From positions 124,001 to 188,000 of the forward strand of contig BCLD01000007.1 of assembly GCA_001600875.1 (NCBI GenBank): a DNA stretch of 64,000 nucleotides, given 5' to 3'. The DNA comes from Solicoccozyma terricola (lineage: Eukaryota; Basidiomycota; Tremellomycetes; Filobasidiales; Piskurozymaceae). A model generated the notes under the pieces. The model was not told the DNA's origin and did no database searches. It was given only the letters and a program-made list of their open reading frames with translations. The position numbers and the translations under genes were made by a program. This document shows positions 46,656 to 58,652 of this stretch, piece by piece. The stretch's first letter is position 1. Each line of letters opens with the position of its first letter.

Positions 46656-48152
46656 CTACAACTCCTTCTTCCCCTGCCTCTCCCCTCCACCACCACCAAC
46701 AGATATTTCAACCTCAACCTCTTGATCCTGCCCTTTCCCCTTCTCTTCCCATCTCTGTGCTGATACTTTACTCCCTCCGGTGGAGGTGGGTGGAGCTTGG
46801 TGTGTTTCAATGTCTGATGCCCAAAGAGCTGCACCGACAGAGGTTGTTACTGTGAGGTGATTGATTGAGGATTGCGAAACGAGTGTTGTCAGTTGGAGGT
46901 GGTGAAATGGGAGGTAGAAAGGAATAAGGACGTACGGGTGAAGAATACGGAAATGATTGGAACGAGGTTTAAAACCATTGCGACCGTTCCGAATCTATAT
47001 CACGACGAAGAAAGAAGAAAAAAACCCATGTCGATCGATCAGCTCTCCAACGTCGTACATCCAACGATTATGACGACTTGAGAACCCAACAAAAAATGAA
47101 AGAAAAACTCACGCGGTATATGCTCCTCGTCGTTTTGCAATCACCTCTTGACGTTTGGATTTATCGTATCCTTTTAGTTGGAAATATCGAGAATGAGCCA
47201 AAGGACCGGATTTATACCCTGATCCCAACTCCCAATTTCCATCAGCCTTCGAATGAGACGACGACCTCGAAAACAATTTTTTGTAACCCACCGTTATAAC
47301 CCAAGAAAAACACAGTTCCAACGACAGGAATCAAATTCAAAGGTAAACTCAAAACATATCGAACCGCCGAATCAACTGAAAATTTCCCACTGATAGGTTT
47401 GGTTATTGCTTTCCCAAGTTTCGTAACTTTCCCTCCTCCACTAGATGGTGATAGAATTCTACCTTTTTGAACTAGGGTAGTATGGTTTTTAGCTAATAGG
47501 ACAGCGTCGAATACGTCTGTCTCAGCTTGGGAGAGTAGGAATGTCTTGGTTATGAAAAGGATTACGACGTAGCATTCTGCTAAAACGAGAGGAATAGCTC
47601 CTATGAATGCTGTTTTTTGAGAAACAATAGATCCGTTTCTGATTAGAATGTTGAACGAATCTCCGAAAAGGTCGGTGTACGGATGTGACGAGATGAAACG
47701 CTCACCAAGCGGTCCAGATATGAACGCCAACACGGCAACTTGGGGTAAATAAGTGAGGAAGAAGAGTGTAACGACGACTCCAAGCGAGACGAGGACCGCA
47801 CGGAATATGGTCGGGAGGAGAGGAGTTAGGAGACGTGGGTCTGAACAAGAGGGTATGTATGAGCCGGGACTTGTCTGTCTCATCCGGGTTCGCTCAGGGA
47901 TATCAACGCACGAGAGAGAAGGTAGAAGATACCCTGTGACCGTGTGTGTTGCATGATCAGTAAGAGTGTGTGTAAATGTGTATCCCAGCGTGGATCTCCC
48001 CCCCTCACCTGAATGGGATAAATCCAAGCCCCACTCGTCAAAGCATCCTGAGACGTAGTGACCACTTCTCCAACCTGCCTAGCTGCACTTTCCTTGATAG
48101 CCTGTGTGCTGAATTGGGAATGAGACGGAGTGGGTTGACGACGCTGCGACAT
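46656..48152 (-). CDS. EI24-family multi-pass membrane protein (Rrt8/Lds-like)
   Basis: Belongs to the EI24 (etoposide-induced 2.4) membrane family, which in fungi includes lipid-droplet and spore-wall related Rrt8/Lds proteins. Exons: 48152-48009, 47933-47912 (22 nt), then one from 47840, then three more. The soluble start MSQRRQPTPSHSQFSTQAIK leads to SGAWIYPIQGIFYLLSHPRL, LTPLLPTIFRAVLVSLGVVV, TAFIGAIPLVLAECYVVILF, LPLNLIPVVGTVFFLGYNG and GTVAMVLNLVPIISVFFT, about four to five membrane segments. The loop YKSGPLAHSRYFQLKG with KRRGAYTAFG is characteristic. The microexon supplies the GIFYLLS step and is needed for frame. The C-terminal 50 residues are hydrophilic. The exact cellular role is unknown. 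Confidence 0.8.
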
Positions 48153-48707
48153 GGTGAAGGGAATGATAGTAGGGGGGGGGTGATTTTTATTGGATGACAG
48201 GAAGGGGAAGAGTGCGACTTCCAGTTTCAATACCGACCCCTCCATATTCGCATGACGGCGTGTTTTTCGTGGATTCCCACCTCGCTCGTCACAGGATGAC
48301 GTGCGGTGTGGGGCCCCGGGGTCACGTCACTCGGCGTTGGACGATCCCATCCATTATTATTATTACCAGCTGGGACAGGGTGACTTGGCCTCAATCCCAT
48401 GGCGATATTCAAATATCCATGGGGCCACACTGCTCATGCACCTTGTCCGTGGCTTGCCATCGAGGTCAAGCTCGTAACACCTCCTTCCTGCGACCACGAT
48501 CACCACCGTCTCTTCCGTATACCACTTGCTCCAATCGCCGATTTGCCCGGCGTCGTCGGAGGCATTGCCGAGAGATGGGGATGCGCGCAAGTCCGGTAGA
48601 TCCACAGACAGGGTAGACACAACGTTGACATGGACACATCACCGAGTAACTCTTCAGCGGAAGCCATCATCCATCCACAAACACAACACACCCTACCTAC
48701 CTACATT
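48153..48707. promoter_or_regulatory. divergent promoter region, EI24-like/DSD1
   Basis: 555 bases between start codons at complement 48152 and 48708. It contains a G-run (48172-48180) next to the EI24-like start and a region rich in CACCTAC-type direct repeats before the DSD1 start. No defined operator is claimed. Confidence 0.5.
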
Positions 48708-50418
48708 ATGTCCCACCCTCACCCAACTTCCCTCATCGGATCACGCATCCACTCTCTTCCTACACCATGTCTCATCATCGACCGTTCAATTTTCGCACGT
48801 AATTGTCATCACATGCACGACATTGCTAAATCCCACAACATGCTGTTTCGTGCTCATGTTAAATCTCATAAAACAACTGAGGGTTCGTTGATGCAACTAT
48901 GTCAAACTGATGACAACTCGGAGAAGGGAGAGGGTAGTTTGGTGATCAGTACGATTCCAGAAGGTTGGGGGTTGCTGGAAGGAGGTGTGTTGGATGGAGG
49001 TAGGGTTGGGAATGTGAGTTTGGGAAAAGTAAAAAGTACCCCTTTTTAGCGAAATGAGGACGCGCGGTCGTGACAGTTGTAAATTCTGCTGCATTCCCCC
49101 TCCCAAACAGGTACTATTCTCCCTACCTCCCTGTACAACCACCATCTCCCGTCTAATCCCGCTATATGAAGCTATGGCAGCCAAAGGTACCTCCCTGCAA
49201 GTCATGATCGACCACCCTGCTCAAGTTCAGGCGTTGGACACAGCATCATCCCAATCCAACATCAGCAAATGGAGCGCTTTCGTAAAGATGGATAGTGGGA
49301 ATCAGTGGGTGCAAAATCCCCCAGATGTTGGACTCGGATAGAACGAGCGTTCATAAATGCTGAGAGAGGCTGATATTCTGTGATCCGGATCCAGTCGCGC
49401 TGGTCTGACTCCTGATTCACAAGAGTTCCGAGCTTTGATCAAGGCACTGAGCGTTAGTACGAGTGTTCATATCTTTGGGTTTTATTGCCATGCTGGTCAT
49501 AGTGTGAGTTCTGTGTGCTGAGCGCTCGTTTGTCCCCTTCTTTTTCCTTTTCGTTTTCATACTGATCAGCAGAAATAAAAATCTTGTTACCTACAGTACG
49601 CATCAACGTCCTCCGAAGAGGCTTCGTCGTTCCTTCAATCCGAAATTGCAACTGTGAATGCAGCATCCCTCATTGCTCGTCAACTCCTATCAACCTCCTC
49701 CATTCGATCCTATGACGACACAACATTCGTTCTCAGCGTCGGTAGCACTCCAACAGCAAACGCCGCCGGTACATCCGCGGGTAAGACTAAGCTCGATGAG
49801 CTCGTCAAAAAGACGGAGAAACGTGTCGGCTGGATCGACGGTGGGAGGTTGGAATTGCATGCTGGGAAGTGAGTTGATTGATCATGGGGATTTGGTGGGG
49901 GGGGGTGGGGGGAGGCAAACCCAAGTCTGCCACCCAGGTATTGACTAATGCAATATCTCCTCTTTTTTCCCAGTTATCCCCTTCTTGACCTTCAACAACT
50001 CCACAACGGCATGATATCTCCTTCCGATATCTCTGCACATGTCCTTGCATCAGTCTGTTCGATCTACCCTGGACGTGGTAATGGCGCCGAAGCGATCTGC
50101 GATGCAGGTGGTCTCGCTATGAGTAAAGATGTCGGACCTGAGCCTGGGTATGGAAGGGTGGTGACGGAGGGGTTGGAAGGGTGGAGCATCGGTCGACTCT
50201 CTCAAGAGCATGGGATCTTAACACATCATCATTCACCAGCTCCTTCTCGTCTACCAAAGTATGGGGAAATCATCAAGATAATTCCTCAACATGCTTGTTT
50301 GACACTTGCGGCTTATTCGGTGTACTATGTTGTGGATGAGAGTGAGAGTGAGGCGATCGGTTCAAAGTGGGAGGATTTGGAGGTCAAGGAGGTCTGGACT
50401 CCGTGGAAGTTCTGGTAG
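48708..50418 (+). CDS. DSD1: D-serine dehydratase (DSD1 family, PLP/Zn)
   Basis: PLP- and zinc-dependent enzyme of the alanine racemase fold that deaminates D-serine (or D-threo-hydroxyaspartate) to pyruvate and ammonia. Exons 48708-49013, 49111-49304, 49395-49503, 49597-49868 and 49974-50418 are in phase. Marks: LPTPCLIIDRSIFARNCHHM, FRAHVKSHKTTEGSLMQ with the probable PLP-binding Lys, KMDSGNHRAGLTPDS (formed across the intron at 49305), FYCHAGHSYASTSSEEA, FVLSVGSTPTA, DAGGLAMSKDVGPEPGYG, and EHGILTHHH with PQHACLTLAAY as the likely zinc ligands (His, Cys). The C-terminus EVWTPWKFW is usual. Complete, about 430 residues, with no targeting signal. Confidence 0.93.
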
Positions 50419-50931
50419 GGCCTGCGTAAGGTGGGATAGCATGTATTATGCAGCGTAGACCTCCGGTGATCGTGGCGATTATGCATGGGTGAACTGGGAG
50501 CAAGCGAATAATGACTCAAAAAGATATGACTTGGATGCGGATTGCAACGTGAAGATTTGCACCTGGGGTGCATCAAACCGCTGTGAACCTGGAGATACTG
50601 ACTGCACATCCCTGCCTGGCCGAGGATGACATCCTGCTGCGATCCTCCAGCTCGAGTTGGGTGGATGAGGTCCCATCGGCGCGATATTTCCGGGAATAGG
50701 CTTTTCGGCCATGTCCGTCGATTTTGGTTATAAAGAGTCATAAAGAGCAAAGCTGCGGAATGGCATGCAGTAAATCTTACCAAGCTCATCGTCGTCATTT
50801 TCATCGAGCAGACAAGTCCATCTTCACGTATCTCCTCAAGGTCAAAAGCAGGAGCTGTCGCGTGCCCGTTCCTGGACTGGTCTTTTGCTACCAAACGCCA
50901 CGCCCGTGCCCGCCCGTTTCGACATTTTTAA
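50419..50931. promoter_or_regulatory. intergenic, promoter of the MFS transporter
   Basis: 513 bases between DSD1 and the transporter, both on the plus strand. A minus-strand ORF (50325-50894) overlaps the end of DSD1 in antisense and was not accepted. No regulatory site is claimed. Confidence 0.5.
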
Positions 50932-53225
50932 ATGTCCACTAGAGAACCCCGATCGACTCCGCCGATCGCATCAGAGGCATCAATAGAAAGCGTTTCAGCT
51001 TCCACACCTCGTGATGCTTCCCCATCTTCACCCCGCGATGCCTCACCATCTCCAAATCGAAAGGAGAATAACCTCCATGAGGCTAAATTGCGAAAGGATG
51101 AAATCGCGGTGACATTGCCACATAATAGGATGATAATCGTCATGCCGTGTCTCGCTCTCACTGTATTCCTCGTGGCATTAGATAGCACGATCGTGGCGAC
51201 GGCTGCGCCATCCATTTGTCGAGAGTTGTCATGTGTGGGAGCAGATTATAGTTGGCTGGCAAGCTCGTACTTGCTCGGATCAGCGGCTCTCATGCCTTTG
51301 TATGGGCGATTGACGGACATTGTTGGTCGGTGAGTGCCCAAGAAGAGTCCCTCGAAATATATGTTTACTAACTGGTGTGGATCACAGAAAACCTGTCTTG
51401 TACTCTGGAATCCTCATATTCTTGCTCTTCTCTGGTCTATGTGGCGGAGCAAAGGATATAAAGTGGATGATTGGGTGCAGAGGTGCTCAGGGAGTCGGAG
51501 GAGGTTTGATCATGAGCACTGTGCAGATTGTCATCGGTGAGCTGTTGCTGAATAACCAAATTGCTAATGACCGTTCTCAGAAAACTGATATACACCTGTT
51601 TATCACTTTGCTTTCCCATAGGTGACATTGCCACTTTACAAGAGCGTGGCAAGTATAGCGCATATATCGGCATGTGTTGGGGTATTGCTTCGCTTTTGGG
51701 ACCTCTGTTCGGTGGTCTCATTGTGTCAGGTGGTAGATCATTTGGTTGGATTTTTTGGCTGAATTTGTGAGTGTGCTATGACGGAGCGTGCGGAGCAGGC
51801 CGGTCCTCCCCCCCCCCCACCCCAACAATGCTTAACGTTTCTACCATGCTCTCTCCATTAGACCAACAGGAGGTATCGCCATGTTACTCCTCTTCTTTTA
51901 CTTGAATTTGAATCCAGTGAAACCGAAACCCCTATCATGGCATATCAAGACGTTCGATTTCCCGGGTCTATTCCTACTCACATCCGGGGTCATCTGTCTT
52001 CTCCTTGGATTCTCTGAAGCACAGACAGTTGGATGGTCTACCGCACTTACCATATCACTCGTAACAATCGGTGGCGTATTGATAGTCGGAGCTGTGATAT
52101 GGGACTTTCACACGACTCGACAACCTATCATCCCACCTCGGATGTTCAAGAACAGGACAGCAGCTGCGTTATTACTCGGATGCCTCTTCCACGGTATCGC
52201 CTTTTTCGCACTGTCGTATTACCAGATCATTTATTTCCAAGGAACAAAAGGTGATTCAGCGTTATTGAGTGCTGTTGAAATGTTACCTCTGTCAATGGTC
52301 AGTGCGTTCGTTAGCGCATTCGCTGGATATTACATAACGAAAACCGGACGTTGGAAGTGGTGAGTTGGGGTTAAAACGTCGCTTAGCCCTTGTGACGAAG
52401 AGAAGAAAGTTCGGGACTGATATTTAAAAAAAAACTATTTGCAATATTTTTCACAGGATCTTGTCAGGATCATGGTTCCTCTTCACCCTCGGTCTAGGGT
52501 TATTAATCTTATTAAAAGCAACTTCTCCCAGAGTCGAAGCATGCATGTTCCTCCTCATCGCCGGTATCGGTATCGGTGCTCTTTTCCAAGGACCTTTGGT
52601 CGGATTGATGGCTACTATGCCTGTCAGCGATATGGCAACTTGTACGGGGTTCTTCGTTCTTTGTAGGACTCTTGGTACGACATTGGGAGCTTCGTGAGTG
52701 GATTGCGTAAAGGAAAAAAAAATGACTTGAAAACCTAGGATGAATTAACTGGAGAATTCTGGGTTTTGTCTTCTCTCCAGTATCGGTTCTCTCGTTTTCA
52801 CGATTGAAACGACAAAACAACTTCACAAGATCCCAGGCTACGTCGTACCATCTTCCATCACTGCTGACCTCCAAGGTCTAGTCCACATTACCGACCCGAT
52901 AATCCGAGCTCAAGTCGTCGAGGCATACGCCACTGGTGTCCGTGCAATCTGGATCGTTTGTACACCTTTGGTATTCATAGCTTTCCTCACGTCTCTACAA
53001 GTCAAGGAGTACAGTCTTAGGACCAAGCAAAGTCGAGGGAAGAAAGATGAATCGACGGATGTGGAGAGTGGGACGGTGGTTGAAGATCCGGTTGAATTAG
53101 ACGAGAAGGTGGGATCAGCTGGCGTTGGAGGGGATGCGGGGGATGCGGGGGACGGGGAGAAAGGGGAGGGGGAAGGAGTGGAAGGTGGGATGACTGTAGA
53201 TGCGAAAAAGGTGGAACAGGTGTAA
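50932..53225 (+). CDS. 14-TM MFS transporter (DHA2/Vba-Fnx type)
   Basis: Drug:H+ antiporter-2 type major facilitator, plasma or vacuolar membrane; the nearest functional groups are drug exporters and vacuolar basic amino acid transporters. Exons 50932-51329, 51388-51536, 51622-51766, 51862-52359, 52457-52693 and 52781-53225. The N-tail is Ser/Pro-rich with a repeated TPRDASPSSPRDASPSP. TM1 has the DHA2 signature VALDSTIVATAAPSI; motif A is YGRLTDIVGRKPVL across intron 1; motif C-like region is GIASLLGPLFGGLIV. Further helices include FDFPGLFLLTSGVICLLLGF, GIAFFALSYYQIIYFQGTKG and GIGIGALFQGPLVGLMATMP. The tail is acidic and Gly-rich. An 11-base C run lies in the intron before exon 4. Confidence 0.9.
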
Positions 53226-53602
53226 GGAGGTGTCACTGTATCATATCATCGTTTGCCTTGCATGATGCAGGGGTGTAGGATGTCCAAATATGTCCCACCC
53301 GAGGCAGGCTCCAGCTGCAGCTGCTGTGGACAGACAGCAGTGCATGGGGTGACTGCCATGACCACTGCTAGCCCCTGCTACCCTGCCCACCGCTACCCCC
53401 GCTACCCATGCCACCCCTGCCCACTGTCGCCACCCACTTGTCGCCAAACTGAAGCGCGGGGGACGGTCGCGTGGCATGCGAGTCAAATGAATTCACTTTC
53501 ATCGTTTCAACATCCTCCAGTCCTCCGAAACGTAGTGGGACAAGTATCATCCATCGCAACACCCCTTCTTGTCACTCCCATCACCTCCCCGCAGTCCCTT
53601 GG
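53226..53602. promoter_or_regulatory. intergenic, promoter of ThrRS
   Basis: 377 bases, with a CTACCC/CACCGC-type imperfect repeat at about 53378-53425 that resembles a small minisatellite. No gene is supported. Confidence 0.5.
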
Positions 53603-56600
53603 ATGAGAGCAGCGTGGACAATCGCACGAACTTTCAATAGACTACATCGCCCGTCTCGTCTTACCTCGCTCAAACAAGCACCACTCGTCACATTCAATCG
53701 ATCAATCATGACAACTCCTAATCCTGCTCTACACCCGTCACATTCCACATCGAATGCTGCTCCTCCTGCTACGAAAACGAGCGCGGATGCGTATGCGCAT
53801 GCGCAAAAGTCAATGAAGAAGGAGAAGAAGGAGAAGAAAGGTGGGAGTGAATCTCAATTGGAGGTGAGGCAAAACTTGTCACCCTTCCACCCCCCACCTG
53901 GGACCATTGCTCGACAGCAAATGGCTCATATTCTTCTCCTCACAGCTTTCTCCACCTCCCGAGTTCTTCGCGACCCGTAATGCCATCTTCGACGAAGCCA
54001 TGTCGAGTTACAATGAATGGATATCAAGTGCGTCTTGGTTACTCGGCTATAACTCGTCAAAAGCCTATCCTGACGGCCCTCCCTCCTCACCCCAACAGAA
54101 CAATCTAGACAGGAGATTATCATCACTCTCCCAGATGGAAGCGAACGGAAAGGAACATCATGGGAGACTTCCCCTATGGATATTGCGAATGAAATCTCAA
54201 AGAGCTTAGCTGATAAGATCATCATTGCAAAGGTATGTAGTGTGGGAAAAAAAATAGGCATCATCTGCAGCGTCCTTTGCGCTGATATCCCCCTTTTCAC
54301 TCCCACATAGGTGAATGGCGAGCTTTGGGACTTGGAAAGACCACTCGAAGGTTCCTGTACCCTCTCCCTTCTCGATTTCGATTCTCCAGATAACAACTAT
54401 GAAGCTCGTCAAGTCTTCTGGCATTCTTCTGCTCATGTTTTAGGAGAGAGTTGTGAGAGACATTTCGATGGATGTTGTTTGGGTTACGGACCACCACAGC
54501 AGGAAGGAGGTTTCTTCTATGAGATGAGGTTGAAGGATAATCGGTAGGTTTTTTTTTTTTTTTTTGCTTTCAAAGCGGGGAGATTGAGAATGTGTTGTTC
54601 TTGACGGTTGGCACGTTGCGCGCAAATCAAACCCGGGAACTACAGACCAGTAACTCCGGATGATTATCCTCAACTTGAAGGAGTCGCAAAGATTACAGTC
54701 AAGGAGAAGCAAAAGTTTGAGCGTTTGACCTTGTCCAAGGAGAAGTTGTTGGAGATGTTTGCCGTACGTAGTCTGTCGTTTATCTTTTTCTTAAGGATCT
54801 TCTTATATCTCAACCCCCTCCCCCCTTTCCGCCACAGTACAACAGTTACAAACAGCATTACATTCAAAATCAGGTCGAGGACGGTACTGAATCGACAGTT
54901 TATAGATGCGGACCTCTCATCGACTTCTGTCGTGGTCCTCATATTCCTCACACTGGACGAATCAAGGCTTTGAGTATTATGAAGGTACGACCGACCGACC
55001 CTTTCACTCCCGTTTAACATGAGGTATTAAATCCAGTACACCACCCGCAGAATTCCTCGGCTTACTTCTTGGCCGACTCAAAGAACGATCAACTTCAACG
55101 AATCTACGGCATGTCATTCCCAGACTCGAAAAAGATGACAGAGTACAAAAAATTCCTCGAGGAAGCTGCGAAACGTGATCACAGGAAGATTGGAAAAGCT
55201 CAAGAGTTGTTCATGTTCCATGAGTTGAGTCCGGGAAGTCCATTCTTTTTACCTATGGGAATGAGGATCTACAACACTTTGGTGGACTTTATCAAGGTGA
55301 GCTGGTACTAGGGGTCATGTCGCGCGGATGGGAAGCTGAAGAGACGATTCTGCTCAGAGCGAGTATCACAAACGAGGATACACTGAAGGTGGGTGCTATG
55401 TAACACCCTGTCCCTCCGTTTGTCAGTCTCTAAATGATTTGCTCCTATCGCCGTAGTCGCCTCCCCTAACATCTTCAACTCGGAGCTATGGAAAACCTCT
55501 GGACATTGGCAAAACTACTCCGAGGACATGTTCGTACTCAAGGTCGAAAAGGAGGAATTCGCTCTCAAGCCCATGAACTGTCCAGGTCACTGTCTCATCT
55601 TTGACAGCAGGGAGCGTAGTTACAGGGAGCTTCCCCTTAGACTCGCAGAATTCGGTGTTCTCCATCGTAACGAGGCGAGTGGATCGTTGAGCGGGTTGAC
55701 GCGTGTGAGGAGGTTCGTTCAAGACGATGCACACATCTTCTGTACCACGGATCAAGTGAGCAGAACTTCGGTGATCGCACACATAATGGCACAGGGCTCA
55801 CTATTACCACGCACAGATCGAGAGCGAGATGATCAACCTCTTCGACTTCCTCAAGGCGGTCTACGACCTGTTCGGCTTCACGTACAAAGTCGGACTTTCC
55901 ACACGTAACCCGGAGAAATTCATTGGTGACATCGCAGTCTGGGACAAGGCCGAGGCACAGCTCAAAACCGTGCTTGACCGTGCTCACCCGAACGACTGGA
56001 CCTTAAATGAAGGTGATGGTGCGGTGAGTCGTAACCGCACGTAGTGCTTTGACATGTGCTGATTTCCTTGGCACGCACAGTTCTACGGTCCTAAGATCGA
56101 CATTGCCATCTCGGACGCCCTCAACCGAGAGTTCCAGTGTGCTACCATCCAGGTGCGTCGAGTACTCGGCTTCCTGCGACTCGACACTCACCTTTCTGCT
56201 ACTCACAGCTCGATTTCAATTTGCCCGAACGTTTCAAGCTCCGGTACCGTGGTCCCGACGGTGGCGGCGAGGATATGCCACGACCCGTCATGATCCACCG
56301 AGCCATGTTCGGATCGCTTGAGCGATTTGTTGGTATCTTGACCGAGCATACGGCGGGTAACTGGCCATTCTGGCTTTCACCTCGTCAGGTTGTGATTATT
56401 CCCGTCGCTGCTCCTTACGTGAGTGGGAAAGCGATGTCACTTGATACAATCAGAAGAACTGACGACATCTCTTGTTCCGCTTCCTGTAGAAGGAGTATGC
56501 TGCCCAAATCCAAGCAAATCTTTTCAAGCAAGGCATCTTCGCCGAAGCCGATCTCACAGACAACACTTTGAAGAAGAAGATCCTTAACGCCGAGGTTGCC

Positions 56601-56844
56601 AGATGGAATTTCATCTTCGGTAAGCGGCTCACATTAGACCTTTTGCTTTATACACATCGACTGACGCTGTGACGCTTCATTACCCTCAGTTGTCGGAGAA
56701 GATGAGTTGATGCACCAGTCTGTCAACGTGCGGTCAAGGGATGAAACAGAAAAGGGCAGGTCAGAGACCATGAAGCTTAGCACCGCCGTTGAGAAGTTGC
56801 TAGAGTTGAAGGAGACAAAGGGGAAGATCTCAAAATTGAACTAG
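53603..56844 (+). CDS. THS1: threonyl-tRNA synthetase, probably cytosolic and mitochondrial
   Basis: Charges tRNA-Thr. The N-terminal extension [20 protein letters not shown] is basic with no acidic residues, a mitochondrial presequence; an in-frame ATG at 53708 (MTTPNPALH) would start the cytosolic form. Domains in order: Lys-rich linker, TGS domain ([31 protein letters not shown]), editing domain ([20 protein letters not shown] and [20 protein letters not shown]), class II catalytic core (motif 1 region [20 protein letters not shown]; motif 2 [40 protein letters not shown]; zinc Cys/His; motif 3 [19 protein letters not shown]) and anticodon-binding domain ([33 protein letters not shown]). 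About twelve exons. Complete; no missing catalytic residue seen. Confidence 0.95.
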
Positions 56845-56869
56845 AGCTAGACCCTAGACCCTAGACAGC

Positions 56870-56905
56870 GATGGCGATGGCGATGGAGATGGAGATGGCG
56901 ATGGA
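56870..56905. repeat. GATGGC/GATGGA hexanucleotide minisatellite
   Basis: About six units of GATGGC or GATGGA in the 3' UTR region of the ThrRS gene, just after three CTAGACC repeats (56848-56866). Confidence 0.8.
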
Positions 56906-57059
56906 TACCCATGTAGGGCTATGATACTATAGAATTACGAGTGTTACTTGCGTACAACTGGATGGTCGTGAATGGTCATTGACCATTAGAGTAGAAACAG
57001 TAAGCCAGCGAGATGAAAGTCCCCCTCCCCCCTCCCCCTCCCCCATCCATCCATCTAAG

Positions 57060-57703
57060 CTAAGTCTTCAAAACCTGCTCCACGACATCTCCAACTCCAA
57101 CTCCATTCCCCCCTGCGTATTCACCCGCTTTATCCACCTGTTCCTCTAACCCCGTTTGAATTGCATTCGCGATGACTTCTCTGACCTCCGCCATGGTTGC
57201 TACTCCACCTTCTACCGTTGACCCTCGTGAGGTAGAGAGGGTATCAGAAGCGAGGGTGGATAAGATACGGGACTGTGCGGGATTGGATGGGGAGAGTAAG
57301 GTTGTTGTGGTGGTGGTGGTGGTCGTGGTTGTGGTTGTCGCGGTTGTATTGGGAATAGCGTTTGATAGAGCGGATGGTGCAGTCGCTGGTGGATGCGTAT
57401 GTGCAGCGGACTGTCTCAGCACTGAGAGATGAGACGATAACACGGTTTCCTCTATATGATCCGCCACCATCGTCAGCTTCAATCTCATATACACTATCCA
57501 AGGGAAAGAGAGCGCATTTCACCTCCTCGCATGGCCACTTCCTTGGCTACCGTCTCCACACCGGTCCTAACAGGACTATGACTGGCTACTCTCCCAGCTG
57601 ATGAAGAAGTAGCTTCTGCTGCTGCAGTAGTGGCGTTGGCGAGTAGTGTTGCCGCTTCTTCGCGGGTCGTAGCGAGAAGAGGGCGGATGGCTGAGGCTGC
57701 CAT
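57060..57703 (-). CDS. hypothetical Ala/Thr-rich protein, 190 aa
   Basis: Not recognised. Two exons in phase (57703-57523, 57451-57060). The first 60 residues, MAASAIRPLLATTREEAATL onward, are Ala/Thr/Ser-rich and mostly helical-looking. Exon 2 has EETVLSSHLSVLRQSAAHTH, then a long Thr run encoded by a CAA/ACC repeat (about 57301-57350), and ends with TMAEVREVIANAIQTGLEEQVDKAGEYAG and GVGDVVEQVLKT, an amphipathic helix pair. The N-terminus could be a weak mitochondrial signal. The convergent 3' ends with ThrRS are 215 bases apart. Confidence 0.55.
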
Positions 57704-58652
57704 TACGTGTAGATTGTTCCTGTAGGAGGTAATGCGTTTGCAACGAGTAGTATCAGGAGATACAAGATGTTGTGGAATGCGTTGACAAGCCGAACATTCA
57801 GGGGTCAATCGCCGCCACGAGCGAGTCCTTTGTGCATCTACGTCATATCGACATCACCGAATACCAGCAGCAAAAGACAGCTGACCACGTGAATGCGCAA
57901 TCACCACCCCCTCGGGTGGGAAAAGGTACGCCAGCTCTCTGCTTTAGCTCCACCCTCGCATCACAGCTCTCTCTCTCTCTCCCGCAGTGTCTCCGCATCG
58001 TTGGGAGCCGGGCCAAAATCCTTGAAAAAAGAGACATGTGCGAGATTCAAGCGCCGTCCCTGCGCCGAAAATCGTCATTTTCCCCGAAGAACGCGAGTGC
58101 ATGATCTGGGGATAATTTCCGCGGGATTGGATGAACTGAATAGCGCACGACACCATCCCAACCTACGCCTCACTGCCAACCTCGACTGGACCCACCCACC
58201 CACCTCACGACATACTCGAGACTGCAAGTTTCATCCCCACCTGACCGGATCTACCCGTCGTCCCTTTACCCCGTACAAACAGATCGGCGCGTCCCAAACT
58301 TTGAGAGCCGGACACCGGGCCGGAGGAAGAGCAAGTCCTGTCAGTGCATCCTCACATCCAACCAGCTATAGACTCGCACAGCGCTCACTCGTCCGGGCTG
58401 TCTCCTCTGTTCCCTGCTGCGCGCCCACTTCACAGCTTCACAACGAACGCCTATATCAAAGGCATCCTTCCCAGTCGTGCTTTCGTCTCGGCACAGGCGA
58501 CGCATACCTCGCATTCAGCTTGTCATCTCATCGCACGACCAGGAAGATCTCACGTCCAACCGTCTCACCGACACTATCATCAGCACTGGAATAAGGTGCA
58601 TAGCCATTCATCAATTTTTTTGATCACCCACACTCGTGACTTCCACCCTACG
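57704..58652. promoter_or_regulatory. divergent promoter and leader of GUT1
   Basis: 949 bases between starts. Contains a CT run (about 57966-57983) followed by CCCGCAG, which looks like a 5' UTR intron acceptor. The GUT1 reading frame stays open upstream to an ATG at 58344, which would add 103 His/Ser/Arg-rich residues; this alternative start is not favoured. Confidence 0.45.

Noticed and set aside
50325..50894. Minus-strand 189-codon ORF
   Set aside because: Overlaps the 3' end of DSD1 in antisense; composition is random-looking (His/Ser/Arg) and has no domain.
56848..56866. CCCTAGA heptamer repeat resembling telomere sequence
   Set aside because: Only three units, and the unit differs from the fungal TTAGGG/CCCTAA repeat; more likely simple-sequence slippage in a 3' UTR.
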